Positions 51,645-59,616 of a stretch of DNA of 64,000 nucleotides are shown in pieces. The stretch lies in NCBI GenBank assembly GCA_016287075.1, contig JAEEVC010000003.1, positions 62,001 through 126,000 of the forward strand, written 5' to 3'. Every line of letters starts with the position of its first letter. Within the stretch, counting starts at the first letter, position 1. The notes beneath the pieces were generated by a model. That model saw only the letters and a program-made list of their open reading frames with translations, did no database searches and was not told where the DNA came from. Origin of the DNA: Bacteroidales bacterium. Its GTDB lineage: Bacteria; Bacteroidota; Bacteroidia; Bacteroidales; UBA932. The position numbers and the translations under genes were made by a program.

Positions 51645-52643
51645 ATGAAATATTCCCTCAGAATCATCGGCCTCCTCTCGCTCATCCTCGCGGCGACGGG
51701 CTGCAAAAACGCCAAATCTTCCAAGACCCTGCTGCCGAACGTCAGCGGCAAGGCCGGCGAGATCATCGTCGTCGTCGACAAGGACAACTGGGAAGGCGCC
51801 GTCGGGACCTCCATCCGCGACCTGCTGGCCTCGGATTGCCCGTATCTGGCGCAACGGGAGCCCCTCTTCACCCTGGCCAACGTGCCTCCGGGGAGCTTTA
51901 CCAATATGTTCAAGGTCCACCGGAACATCCTGATCCTCAATATCGATCCGCAGGGGACGAAAGAGGGGATGGTGTACCAGAGTGACAAGTGGGCCCATCC
52001 CCAGAGCGTGGCGCAGATCAACGCCTTCACGGCGGAGGGCGCCGTGGCGGTCCTCAGCGCCGACGCCGCGCTGCTCTGCGAGTACTTCGAGCAGGCCGAG
52101 CGGAACCGGGTGATCGCCAATTCGATCAAGTACGAGGAGACGTCGCTCCGGGCCCCGGTCGCCGCGCTGACCGGCGGCATCCTGCACATCCCGAGCGGCT
52201 ACCGGCTCCGCAAGTCGACGGAGGATTTCGTCTGGATCGCCGATGAAAAGCAGTACACGAACCAGACGCTGCTGCTCTACAAATACCCCGTGGAGGGGAT
52301 TGCAGAGCCCTTTTCGCTGCAGAACATCATCGCGAAGCGGAACGAGGTCATGAAGGCGAATGTCCCCGGCATGTTCGACAACACCTGGATGACCACGTCC
52401 GAGGCGGTCCCCCCGACAACGGTGTCCAAGCGGTACCACGGGATCGATTTCATGGAAACCCGCGGATTCTGGGAGGTTTACAACGACTACATGGGCGGCC
52501 CGTTCGTCTCGCACTCCTTCTACAGCAAGGACGGTAAGGACATCATCGTGCTCGAGGCCTTCGTCTATGCCCCGAAATACGACAAGCGGCAGTTCCTCCG
52601 CGAAGTGGAGTCCATGCTTTTCTCCTTCGAGTGGAAGAAGTGA
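51645..52643 (+). CDS. DUF4837 family lipoprotein
   Basis: A 332-residue lipoprotein (LAATGC, cysteine 20). The conserved DUF4837 body starts with LLPNVSGKAGEIIVVVDKDN WEGAVG-like sequence and continues with TNMFKVHRNILILNI, IPSGYRLRKSTEDFVWI and VEGIAEPFSLQNII. The family is restricted largely to Bacteroidota and has no known activity. The gene lies 3 bp after rseP, a conserved neighbourhood, which hints at an envelope role linked to that protease. Confidence 0.88.
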   Translation: MKYSLRIIGLLSLILAATGCKNAKSSKTLLPNVSGKAGEIIVVVDKDNWEGAVGTSIRDLLASDCPYLAQREPLFTLANVPPGSFTNMFKVHRNILILNIDPQGTKEGMVYQSDKWAHPQSVAQINAFTAEGAVAVLSADAALLCEYFEQAERNRVIANSIKYEETSLRAPVAALTGGILHIPSGYRLRKSTEDFVWIADEKQYTNQTLLLYKYPVEGIAEPFSLQNIIAKRNEVMKANVPGMFDNTWMTTSEAVPPTTVSKRYHGIDFMETRGFWEVYNDYMGGPFVSHSFYSKDGKDIIVLEAFVYAPKYDKRQFLREVESMLFSFEWKK

Positions 52644-52660
52644 TTTTTTGCAAAAATATA

Positions 52661-52691
52661 TTTGGCCGTTCAAAAAAAATTGCTACCTTTG
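52661..52691 (+). promoter_or_regulatory. Promoter of tRNA-Glu (TTTG-N19-TACCTTTG)
   Basis: TTTG at 52661-52664 and TACCTTTG at 52684-52691 with a 19-bp spacer, identical in design to the tRNA-His promoter. The tRNA starts 16 bp later. Confidence 0.88.
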
Positions 52692-52707
52692 CAGTCCCTT
52701 ACGTTTT

Positions 52708-52779
52708 GGTGGGTTCGTATAACGGTTAGTACTCGGGATTTTCATTCCCGCAATAGGAGTTCGATTCTCCTACCCACTA
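52708..52779 (+). tRNA. tRNA-Glu (anticodon TTC)
   Basis: Acceptor GGTGGGT/ACCCACT (first pair G-T), D-arm with AACGGTTAGT, anticodon stem CGGGA/TCCCG around TTTTCAT giving anticodon TTC, and a T-arm GGAGT/TCTCC-type stem around TTCGATT. CCA is not encoded. It lies 21 bp before rpsT. Confidence 0.95.
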
Positions 52780-52800
52780 CGAAATATAAAAAATAAAATA

Positions 52801-53055
52801 ATGGCAAACACGAAATCTGCACAGAAAGCCGCTCGCCAGAGCGAAAGGCATCGTTTGCATAACAAGTATTATGCAAAGACGACGCGGAACGCGATCCGCG
52901 ACCTCCGCAACACCACCGACAAGAAGGCAGCCGAGGAGAATGCTCCGAAGGTCTACGCCATGATTGACAAGCTCGCCAAGATCGGTGTCATCCACAAGAA
53001 CAAGGCGGCGAACCTCAAGAGCGGTCTCGCAGTCTATATCAACAAGCTCGCCTAA
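52801..53055 (+). CDS. rpsT: 30S ribosomal protein S20
   Basis: An 84-residue, highly basic helical protein with the S20 pattern: [20 protein letters not shown], then [12 protein letters not shown] and the C-terminal [14 protein letters not shown]. It binds 16S rRNA early in small-subunit assembly. No promoter box lies between it and tRNA-Glu, and tRNA-Pro follows 22 bp later, so it appears to be transcribed between two tRNAs. Confidence 0.97.
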   Translation: MANTKSAQKAARQSERHRLHNKYYAKTTRNAIRDLRNTTDKKAAEENAPKVYAMIDKLAKIGVIHKNKAANLKSGLAVYINKLA

Positions 53056-53077
53056 GCTTCCTGAAAATTAGGCACAT

Positions 53078-53150
53078 CGGGATGTAGCGCAGTTGGTAGC
53101 GTACTACGTTCGGGACGTAGGGGTCGTCCGTTCGAGTCGGATCATCCCGA
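53078..53150 (+). tRNA. tRNA-Pro (anticodon CGG)
   Basis: Acceptor CGGGATG/CATCCCG, D-arm with AGTTGGTAGC, anticodon stem CTACG/CGTAG around TTCGGGA giving anticodon CGG, and T-loop TTCGAGT. Discriminator A; CCA not encoded. It lies between rpsT and a strong terminator. Confidence 0.95.
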
Positions 53151-53181
53151 CAAGCCGCCAGGAATGGCGGCTTGTTTTTTT
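53151..53181 (+). terminator. Terminator after tRNA-Pro
   Basis: Perfect 10-bp stem CAAGCCGCCA (53151-53160) / TGGCGGCTTG (53165-53174) with loop GGAA, followed by seven T. It begins directly at the tRNA 3' end. Confidence 0.93.
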
Positions 53182-53197
53182 GTACCCTTTTTATCGT

Positions 53198-53205
53198 TAT
53201 CTTTG
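53198..53205 (+). promoter_or_regulatory. -7 box TATCTTTG for the aldo/keto reductase
   Basis: TATCTTTG ends 5 nt before the ATG at 53211, so the mRNA is probably leaderless. Confidence 0.7.
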
Positions 53206-53210
53206 TCCTC

Positions 53211-54041
53211 ATGAAACTCTTGAATGGCATTGAAATCCCCGATATGGGGTTCGGGACCTACCTGATGGCGCCCGAGGATACGTATGGCTCCGTCTCCTGT
53301 GCACTCCGCAGCGGCTGGCGCCATGTCGATACGGCGGCCTTCTACCGCAATGAGGCGGAGGTCGGCGCCGCCGTCCGCGATTCCGGGATTCCCCGGGCGG
53401 ACATTTTCGTGACCACGAAACTCTGGAATGCGGACCGGGGCTATGACTCCGCTCTCCGCGCCTTCGACCGCTCGTCGGAGCAGCTCGGGCTGGAGTATGT
53501 GGACCTGTACCTGATCCACTGGCCGGCTTCCCCCTTTTTCCATGACGACTGGCGGCAGCTGAACCTCGATTCCTGGCGGGCGCTCGAGCGGCTCTACCGC
53601 GAAGGCCGGGTCCGGGCCATCGGCCTCAGCAATTTCATGCCCCGGCACATCCGGCCCATCCTCGCGGAGGCGGAGGTGGCGCCGATGGTGGACCAGATCG
53701 AGTTCCATCCCGGCTGGGTGCAGCGGGACTGCCTCGATTTCTGCCATGAGCGCGGCATTGCCGTCGAGGCCTGGGCGCCGCTGATCAAGGGCGCCGCCCT
53801 TTCCCATCCGGTCATCACCGGCATCGCCGCGGCCCATGGGAGTTCCCCCGCACAGGTCATCCTGGCCTGGGTGCGTGCCTGCGGCGTCATCCCGCTCTGC
53901 AAATCCGTCACCCCTTCCCGCATCGCGGAAAACCTCGCCGCCGCCGACCTGGCGCTGACCCCGGACGAAGTCGCGGCCATCTCCGCCCTCGGCTACTGCG
54001 GCGGCCGCTGCTACAACCCCGACAACTGCGACTTCCGCTGA
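53211..54041 (+). CDS. Aldo/keto reductase
   Basis: A 276-residue (alpha/beta)8 NADPH-dependent reductase. The catalytic tetrad is visible: Asp and Tyr in VDTAAFYRNEAEV, Lys in TTKLWN, His in LIHWPASPF; the cofactor region is IPLCKSVTPSRIAENL. It reduces aldehydes or ketones (for example methylglyoxal or 2,5-diketogluconate in relatives); the substrate is not predictable. The start was taken after the terminator and promoter. The 2-hydroxyacid dehydrogenase gene follows 14 bp later. Confidence 0.92.
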   Translation: MKLLNGIEIPDMGFGTYLMAPEDTYGSVSCALRSGWRHVDTAAFYRNEAEVGAAVRDSGIPRADIFVTTKLWNADRGYDSALRAFDRSSEQLGLEYVDLYLIHWPASPFFHDDWRQLNLDSWRALERLYREGRVRAIGLSNFMPRHIRPILAEAEVAPMVDQIEFHPGWVQRDCLDFCHERGIAVEAWAPLIKGAALSHPVITGIAAAHGSSPAQVILAWVRACGVIPLCKSVTPSRIAENLAAADLALTPDEVAAISALGYCGGRCYNPDNCDFR

Positions 54042-54055
54042 TAGGTCCTGTCATT

Positions 54056-55009
54056 ATGCTGAAGATTGTTTTCCTGGATGCGGCGACGGTGGGGGATACT
54101 CCGCTGGAGCCGATTGCGCGACTCGGGGCGCTGATCTGTTACGACCGTTCGACGCCGGAGGAGGCGATGGTGCGTGTGGGCGACTGCGAGGTGCTGATTG
54201 TCAATAAGGTGCGCGTGACGCGGGAACTGCTTGCCGCGGCGCCGCGGCTGCGGCTTGTCTGCGAGGCGGCGACCGGGGTCAACAACATCGACCTCGATGC
54301 CTGCGCGGAGCGGGGGATTCCCGTGAAGAACGTGGCCGGGTATTCGACCGAGTCGGTGGTCCAGGCGACTTGGATGCACATCCTGTCCCTCGCCGGCAAC
54401 GGACCGTATTTCGACGGCCGCGTGAAGGACGGGACCTATTCGCAGAGCGGGCTGTTCACGGATGTGACGCGTCCTTTCGTGGAGCTCTCGGGCAAACGGA
54501 TGGGCATCATCGGCATGGGAACGATCGGGCGCCGCGTGGCCGAGGTGGCACAGGCTTTCGGGATGATTGTCAGCTACTTCTCGACATCCGGGACCCGGCA
54601 TTGCACGGATTGGCCCGCGCTGGAGCTGGATGAACTGCTCGCCACGAGCGACGTCGTTTCCATCCATGCGCCGCTGAACGCCCGGACGCAGGGCCTCCTC
54701 GGCGCGGCGGAACTCGCCCGGATGAAGCCGACGGCTTTCCTCGTGAACATGGGCCGCGGCGGGATCGTGGACGAAGCCGCGCTCGCGGCCGCCATCGATG
54801 CCGGCACCATCGCGGGCGCAGCGCTGGATGTGTTTGTCACAGAGCCGCTTCCCGCCGACAATCCGCTCCTGCATGTCGCGCATCCGGAGCGCTTCCGCTT
54901 CACGCCGCACACGGCCTGGGCTTCCGTCGAGGCCCGCGGCCGCCTCATCGCGGCCATCGCGGACCACATCCGCACTTTCGCCGGGATGCAGCCATGTCCT
55001 TCAGAATAA
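54056..55009 (+). CDS. D-isomer-specific 2-hydroxyacid dehydrogenase
   Basis: A 317-residue NAD(P)-dependent enzyme: Rossmann motif GIIGMGTIGRRVAEVAQAFG, LVNMGRGGIVDEAAL, the catalytic Arg in PLNARTQGLL, Glu near DVFVTEPLP and His in FTPHTAWAS. The sequence style is close to glycerate/hydroxypyruvate reductases (HprA), which would pair with the glycerate kinase at 58294, but phosphoglycerate or lactate dehydrogenase activity is not excluded. It lies 14 bp after the aldo/keto reductase. Confidence 0.88.
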   Translation: MLKIVFLDAATVGDTPLEPIARLGALICYDRSTPEEAMVRVGDCEVLIVNKVRVTRELLAAAPRLRLVCEAATGVNNIDLDACAERGIPVKNVAGYSTESVVQATWMHILSLAGNGPYFDGRVKDGTYSQSGLFTDVTRPFVELSGKRMGIIGMGTIGRRVAEVAQAFGMIVSYFSTSGTRHCTDWPALELDELLATSDVVSIHAPLNARTQGLLGAAELARMKPTAFLVNMGRGGIVDEAALAAAIDAGTIAGAALDVFVTEPLPADNPLLHVAHPERFRFTPHTAWASVEARGRLIAAIADHIRTFAGMQPCPSE

Positions 55010-55014
55010 TCGTG

Positions 55015-55022
55015 TATCTTTG
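55015..55022 (+). promoter_or_regulatory. -7 box TATCTTTG for the SPFH gene
   Basis: TATCTTTG ends 9 bp before the 93-bp palindromic element, so that element would form nearly the whole 5' leader of the mRNA. Confidence 0.65.
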
Positions 55023-55031
55023 CAAGGTTAA

Positions 55032-55124
55032 GTGAAACAGAAATAACAACCTGCATCACCGGTGGCATTTACCCGGACAGGGCTGCGAAGCAGCAGACAC
55101 CGGTGATGCGGGTTGTTATTTCAC
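55032..55124. repeat. 93-bp palindromic element, copy 2 (core orientation B)
   Basis: Same 93-bp plan as copy 1 at 42745: GTGAAA, left-only CAGAAA, TAACAACCTGCATC CACCGGTG-type arms, 33-bp centre (55065-55097), and matching right arm ending TTTCACAATTCC. The centre starts GCATTTACCCGGACAGGGC and is the exact reverse complement of the copy 1 centre, while the outer arms keep the same orientation. It ends 20 bp before the SPFH ATG. Confidence 0.93.
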
Positions 55125-55144
55125 AATTCCCAAGTTCATCCGTT

Positions 55145-55993
55145 ATGAAAAAGCAAATCAACAAGGGCTGGGCCATCTTCGTGGCCGTGCTGTGCCTGCT
55201 CGTCATGACCTTCTCCTGCTGCACCAAGTTGGTGGACAACAGCGAGATCGGCATCAAGTTCAAGAAATTCTCCCTGACGGAACAGGGCGAGCTGATCGCC
55301 ACCCAGGTGGCGGGCGTTACCTTCTACAACCCCATCACGACCAGCGTCTTCACCTATCCTGTCTATATCCAGCGTGTCGATTACCAGGCATTTACGGTGA
55401 CGACCAAGGACGCGGCCGTCTTCTCGATGGACCCGCTCCTGGCGTACCAGCTGGACCGGACGAGGGCCGCCTATGTGTTCAACAAATACCGCCGTTCCCT
55501 CGCCGAGATCGAGCAGGGCTACATGCGGACCTGCATCTACGACGCCTACCGCATCTGCGCGAACAAGTACACCTCCGATGAACTGATGGGCAACCGCGCC
55601 CGCTTTGAACAGGAGGTGCGCGCCATGCTGGAAAAGAGCCTCGGCGACGAAGGCTTCAAGGTGTCGGAATTCACCTCCCAGATCACCCCGCCCCAGTCCC
55701 TCTCCGCCGCCATCGAGGCGAAGAACCAGGCCATCCAGGAGGCCCTGAAGGCCGAAAACCTCGTCAAGCAGGCCCAGGCCAATGCCCAGATCGCCATCGC
55801 CAAGGCCCAGGGCGAGGCCGAAGCCACCAAGGTCAAGGCCGATGCCGAGGCCTATTACAACCGCACCATCGCCGCCTCCCTCTCCCCGATGATCGTCCAG
55901 GAGGACTGGATCGAGAAATGGGACGGCAAACTCCCGACCGTCGCTTCTTCCGGAAGCGGCATGATGATCAACCTGTCGGATATCAAGAAATAA
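55145..55993 (+). CDS. SPFH/Band 7 (prohibitin-like) membrane protein
   Basis: A 282-residue protein anchored by an N-terminal hydrophobic segment (residues ~9-25) ending in a lipobox-like MTFSCC. The SPFH domain follows (IGIKFKKFSLTEQGELIATQ, VSEFTSQITPPQSL) and a C-terminal Ala/Glu/Lys coiled coil (NAQIAIAKAQGEAEATKVKA). Such proteins form large ring or cage assemblies in membranes and scaffold proteases or other partners. The gene has its own promoter and a palindromic element as its leader. It converges with guaA. Confidence 0.88.
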   Translation: MKKQINKGWAIFVAVLCLLVMTFSCCTKLVDNSEIGIKFKKFSLTEQGELIATQVAGVTFYNPITTSVFTYPVYIQRVDYQAFTVTTKDAAVFSMDPLLAYQLDRTRAAYVFNKYRRSLAEIEQGYMRTCIYDAYRICANKYTSDELMGNRARFEQEVRAMLEKSLGDEGFKVSEFTSQITPPQSLSAAIEAKNQAIQEALKAENLVKQAQANAQIAIAKAQGEAEATKVKADAEAYYNRTIAASLSPMIVQEDWIEKWDGKLPTVASSGSGMMINLSDIKK

Positions 55994-56011
55994 GCGCCGG
56001 CATCCGCCCGG

Positions 56012-57592
56012 CTACTCCCACTCGATGGTTGCCGGCGGTTTGGACGAGATGTCGTAAACGACGCGGTTGACGCCGCGGACCTTGTTGATGATCTCGTTCG
56101 AAACCGCGGCGAGGAAGTCGTGGGGGAAGGGGAACCAGTCGGCCGTCATGCCGTCGGTGGAGACGACGGCGCGGAGGGCGACCGGGTTCTCGTAGGTGCG
56201 CTCGTCGCCCATGACGCCGACGCTCCGGACGGGCAGGAGGATCACGCCGGCCTGCCAGATGGCGTCGTAGAGGGTTTTCGCCTCCAGGAGCGGGTCGGAA
56301 GCGGAGCGGAGGTGGAGGTCGGAGCAGTCGTAGGCGCGGAGGGCGCGGATGAAGATGTCGTCGGCCTCGCGGAGGACGCGCAGTTTCTCCCCGTCCACGT
56401 CGCCGAGGATGCGGATGGCGAGGGACGGTCCCGGGAAGGGATGCCGCCCGACCAGTTCCTCCTTGATGCCGAGCGAGCGCCCGACGCGCCGCACCTCGTC
56501 CTTGAAGAGCATCCGGAGCGGCTCCACGATCCGGAGGTCCATCTCTTCCGGAAGCCCGCCGACATTGTGGTGGGACTTGATCTTCGAGGCCACGCCGGGG
56601 ATGCCGGCGGATTCGATGACATCGGGGTAGATGGTGCCCTGGGCCAGCCAGCGGGCGCCCTCGATCTGTCGGGCGTAGCGGTCGAAGGTCTCGATGAACA
56701 CCCGGCCGATGGCCTTGCGTTTCGCCTCGGGCTCCGCCAGCCCCTTCAGGGCGTCCAGGAAGGCCTGCGAGGCGTCGGCGCCGACCACGTTGAGGCCCAT
56801 GTCCTGGTAGGAGGCCATGACATCCTCGAATTCATTCTTCCGGAGCAGCCCGTTGTTGACGAAGATGCAGGTCAGCTGCGCTCCGATGGCCTTGTGCAGC
56901 AGCACGGCCGCGACGGTCGAATCGACGCCGCCGCTGAGGCCGAGGATGACCTTGTCGCCCCCGATCTTCGCCTTGAGGTCCGCGACGGTCGTGTCGATGA
57001 ACGAGGCGGGGGTCCATTCCCCCTTGCAGCCGCAGATGCGGAACGCGAAGTTCCTCAGGATCTTCGCCCCCTCCTTCGTATGGTACACCTCGGGGTGGAA
57101 CTGGACCGCAAACACTTGTTTGTCAAGGATTTGATAGGCGGCATTGCGGACATCGGCCGTCGAGGCGATGACTTCCGCACCTTCCGGGAGGGCAGAAATC
57201 GTGTCCCCATGGGACATCCACACCTGCGAGGCCGCCGCCACGCCTTCGAGGAGCGGGGAGGGGACCGGGGCGACTTTCAGGATGGCGCGGCCGTATTCCC
57301 GGGCCAGGGCGCCTTCCACCCGGCCGCCGCAGCGATGGGCGATGTATTGCGCCCCGTAGCAGATGCCAAGCACCGGAACCTTGCCCCAGAAGGCGTCCAG
57401 GGCGATCTGCGGTGCGTTGGCGTCCCGCACCGAGCAGGGGCTGCCCGACAGGATGACCCCACGGACGTCCCCGTCCAGCGCCGGCATCTTGTCGAAGGGA
57501 TGGATTTCGCAGAAAACGTTCAGTTCCCGGAGGCGCCGACCGATCAGCTGCGTCACCTGGGAACCGCAATCCAGAATGATGATCCTTTCCAT
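56012..57592 (-). CDS. guaA: GMP synthase (glutamine-hydrolysing)
   Basis: A 526-residue enzyme: class I glutamine amidotransferase domain ([32 protein letters not shown] with the catalytic Cys, [10 protein letters not shown] with the His), PP-loop ATP pyrophosphatase domain ([17 protein letters not shown]) and the C-terminal dimerisation domain ending KPPATIEWE. It converts XMP to GMP. Length is normal. Its ATG lies 4 nt after a TATATTTG box. Confidence 0.97.
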   Translation of the reverse strand: MERIIILDCGSQVTQLIGRRLRELNVFCEIHPFDKMPALDGDVRGVILSGSPCSVRDANAPQIALDAFWGKVPVLGICYGAQYIAHRCGGRVEGALAREYGRAILKVAPVPSPLLEGVAAASQVWMSHGDTISALPEGAEVIASTADVRNAAYQILDKQVFAVQFHPEVYHTKEGAKILRNFAFRICGCKGEWTPASFIDTTVADLKAKIGGDKVILGLSGGVDSTVAAVLLHKAIGAQLTCIFVNNGLLRKNEFEDVMASYQDMGLNVVGADASQAFLDALKGLAEPEAKRKAIGRVFIETFDRYARQIEGARWLAQGTIYPDVIESAGIPGVASKIKSHHNVGGLPEEMDLRIVEPLRMLFKDEVRRVGRSLGIKEELVGRHPFPGPSLAIRILGDVDGEKLRVLREADDIFIRALRAYDCSDLHLRSASDPLLEAKTLYDAIWQAGVILLPVRSVGVMGDERTYENPVALRAVVSTDGMTADWFPFPHDFLAAVSNEIINKVRGVNRVVYDISSKPPATIEWE

Positions 57593-57596
57593 AATG

Positions 57597-57604
57597 CAAA
57601 TATA
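57597..57604 (-). promoter_or_regulatory. -7 box TATATTTG for guaA
   Basis: Minus-strand TATATTTG 4 nt before the guaA ATG at 57592; predicts a leaderless or near-leaderless mRNA. Confidence 0.7.
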
Positions 57605-57731
57605 ATCATTTCACTCCGCTTATCCTATCCCTGCCAAAAAGAATCCCGGCCGACAGGCCAGCGGCAGGGAAATAAGGCCCTTGTCCCGGTCATGGATTGC
57701 GGGAACGGGGGAAAATGCGTACCTTCGTGGA

Positions 57732-58262
57732 ATGATGGAGGAAAACAGTTTCAAGGACCGGCTGACGGAGCATCTGCTCCGGATCTGTACTTCGGAGGGG
57801 TATCTCGGGGGTACGCTGCTGTCCTCGCCGGATATCGACGAGGCTTGGGTGCGGTATGCGCCGTCGTATTACGGAGATGCCGTGCATGAATTCAATGGTT
57901 ATCCGGAATTTACGCTTGCATGTGCGGGCTTTCTCGGGATGGCCGTCGCCGCCCTCTGGGACCGGGACTGGCCGCGCTACCGGGAGATGCCCTATTCATT
58001 TTTCCTCGGGGAGCGGGGCTTCGACGACATGGACGACCATATCGCCGCCGATATCCTCAAGGACCGCAAATGGGCCCCGTCCGCCCTGCAGTCCGTCAGC
58101 GGCGCCGCCTACCATTACCTGATGAAAGAACATCCGGAGGCCGGTACGGTTGAGGCATACCGCCTTTTCCTCGCCGCCTGCGAGGTCCTGTTCAAAATCG
58201 GCGCGGCCATCGAACTCCATCGCCTCGGCTACAAATACGAAAAGGTCGATCTGGTCAACTGA
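57732..58262 (+). CDS. Conserved protein of unknown function
   Basis: A 176-residue soluble, helix-rich protein with no signal peptide. Words such as FLGMAVAALWDRDWPRYRE, RGFDDMDDHIAADIL and IGAAIELHRLGYKYEKVDLV recall a small conserved Bacteroidota family without known function. Start at ATG 57732 (second ATG 57735), 4 nt after a promoter-like TACCTTCG at 57720-57727; an upstream in-frame extension was rejected. The glycerate kinase gene follows 31 bp later and may be co-transcribed. Confidence 0.7.
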   Translation: MMEENSFKDRLTEHLLRICTSEGYLGGTLLSSPDIDEAWVRYAPSYYGDAVHEFNGYPEFTLACAGFLGMAVAALWDRDWPRYREMPYSFFLGERGFDDMDDHIAADILKDRKWAPSALQSVSGAAYHYLMKEHPEAGTVEAYRLFLAACEVLFKIGAAIELHRLGYKYEKVDLVN

Positions 58263-58293
58263 CCCGGCCCTGGATCCTCCCGAACCCGGCATC

Positions 58294-59544
58294 ATGCGGA
58301 AAGTTGTCATAGCGGTGGACTCCTTCAAGGGATCCTTGTCCTCCCGGCAGGTCGCGGAAGCGGCTGCCGCGGCGGTCCGGGAGGTGTTCCCCGCCTGCGA
58401 GACAGTATGTTTGGACGTGGCGGACGGGGGAGAGGGAACGCTGGAGGCCCTATGCGGGGCGGGTTGCCGGCGGCTGGACGGCGGGATGTCGCCGGCCGCA
58501 TCCGGCGGCGCCGTCCGCATTCCCTTGACCGTGCAAGGGCCGCTCGGCGACCCCGTCGTCGCGGAGTATGCCGTGATGGCGCAAGGGACAGCCGTCATTG
58601 AAATGGCGCGGGCAAGCGGGCTTACCCTTGTGTCGCCCGAACTTCGCAACCCGCTCAACACCAGTTCTTTCGGAACGGGCGAACTGATTGCGGACGCGCT
58701 CCGGCGGGGCTGCCGCTCGTGCATCATCGGTCTCGGCGGCAGCGCCACGAACGATGCCGGCACCGGTATGCTCGCGGCACTCGGGTGGCGTTTCCTCGAC
58801 CGGGACGGCCACGCCCTGCCGCCCGTCGGCGCGTCCCTCGGCGCGATTGTTTCCATTGACGATTCCCGGGTCCCGGCGTCGCTGCGACCGGGTGTCGGTC
58901 AGGCCGGATGCGGCGCTGACCGCTGCCGGTTCACCGTCGCGTGCGACGTGGACACGCCTTTTTGCGGGCCGGATGGGGCGGCGGCCGTGTTCGCGCCCCA
59001 GAAGGGGGCGGACGCGGAAGCCGTCGCCCGGCTGGAGGCCGGCATGCAGTCGTTCGCAACGGTCATTGCGCATTTTACGGGCGTGGATGTTCGGCGTATG
59101 CCGGGCGCCGGGGCGGCCGGCGGCCTTGGCGGCGCCCTCGCCGCCTTCCTCGGCGCGGTCCTTAAACCCGGCGCCGAACTGGTTCTCGATGCCGCTGGCT
59201 TCGGGGAGGCCCTGTCCGGCGCCGACCTGGTCATCACCGGCGAGGGCCGCCTCGATGCGCAGACCGCCCGCGGCAAACTCCCGTTCCAGGTCCTCCGCCG
59301 TGCCGCTGCACTCGGCATCCCCACCCTGGCCATCGCCGGCCAGCTCGGCCCCGGCGCCGCCGGCATGGCTTCTGCCGTGCATGGCACGCCTGCGGATGCC
59401 GCCGGCATGCCCGCCGATGGCCCTGGGCCCCGCTTCAGCGCGGTGCTTTGCGTGACCCCGGAAGGCATGCCGCTGGAAACGGCGATGCGGCCGGAAGTCG
59501 CGCTGCGGAATATCCGTGAGGCCCTGCGCCGTTTCCTATCCTGA
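58294..59544 (+). CDS. Glycerate kinase (GarK/GlxK type)
   Basis: A 416-residue member of the glycerate kinase type-I family: VVIAVDSFKGSLSSRQVAEA at the N-terminus, DVADGGEGTLEAL, LGGSATNDAGTGMLAALGW, APQKGADAEAVARLE and ITGEGRLDAQTARGK are all family hallmarks. It phosphorylates glycerate at the expense of ATP, feeding lower glycolysis; the hydroxyacid dehydrogenase at 54056 could supply glycerate. The C-terminal region carries an unusual Pro/Ala/Gly-rich insert (about residues 365-385). Confidence 0.93.
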   Translation: MRKVVIAVDSFKGSLSSRQVAEAAAAAVREVFPACETVCLDVADGGEGTLEALCGAGCRRLDGGMSPAASGGAVRIPLTVQGPLGDPVVAEYAVMAQGTAVIEMARASGLTLVSPELRNPLNTSSFGTGELIADALRRGCRSCIIGLGGSATNDAGTGMLAALGWRFLDRDGHALPPVGASLGAIVSIDDSRVPASLRPGVGQAGCGADRCRFTVACDVDTPFCGPDGAAAVFAPQKGADAEAVARLEAGMQSFATVIAHFTGVDVRRMPGAGAAGGLGGALAAFLGAVLKPGAELVLDAAGFGEALSGADLVITGEGRLDAQTARGKLPFQVLRRAAALGIPTLAIAGQLGPGAAGMASAVHGTPADAAGMPADGPGPRFSAVLCVTPEGMPLETAMRPEVALRNIREALRRFLS

Positions 59545-59616
59545 CGGACCGGCGCACCCGGCATTCGCCCTGGCGATGGAAGCGGATTGTAAATGACTGA
59601 TTGATACGTACTTGAT

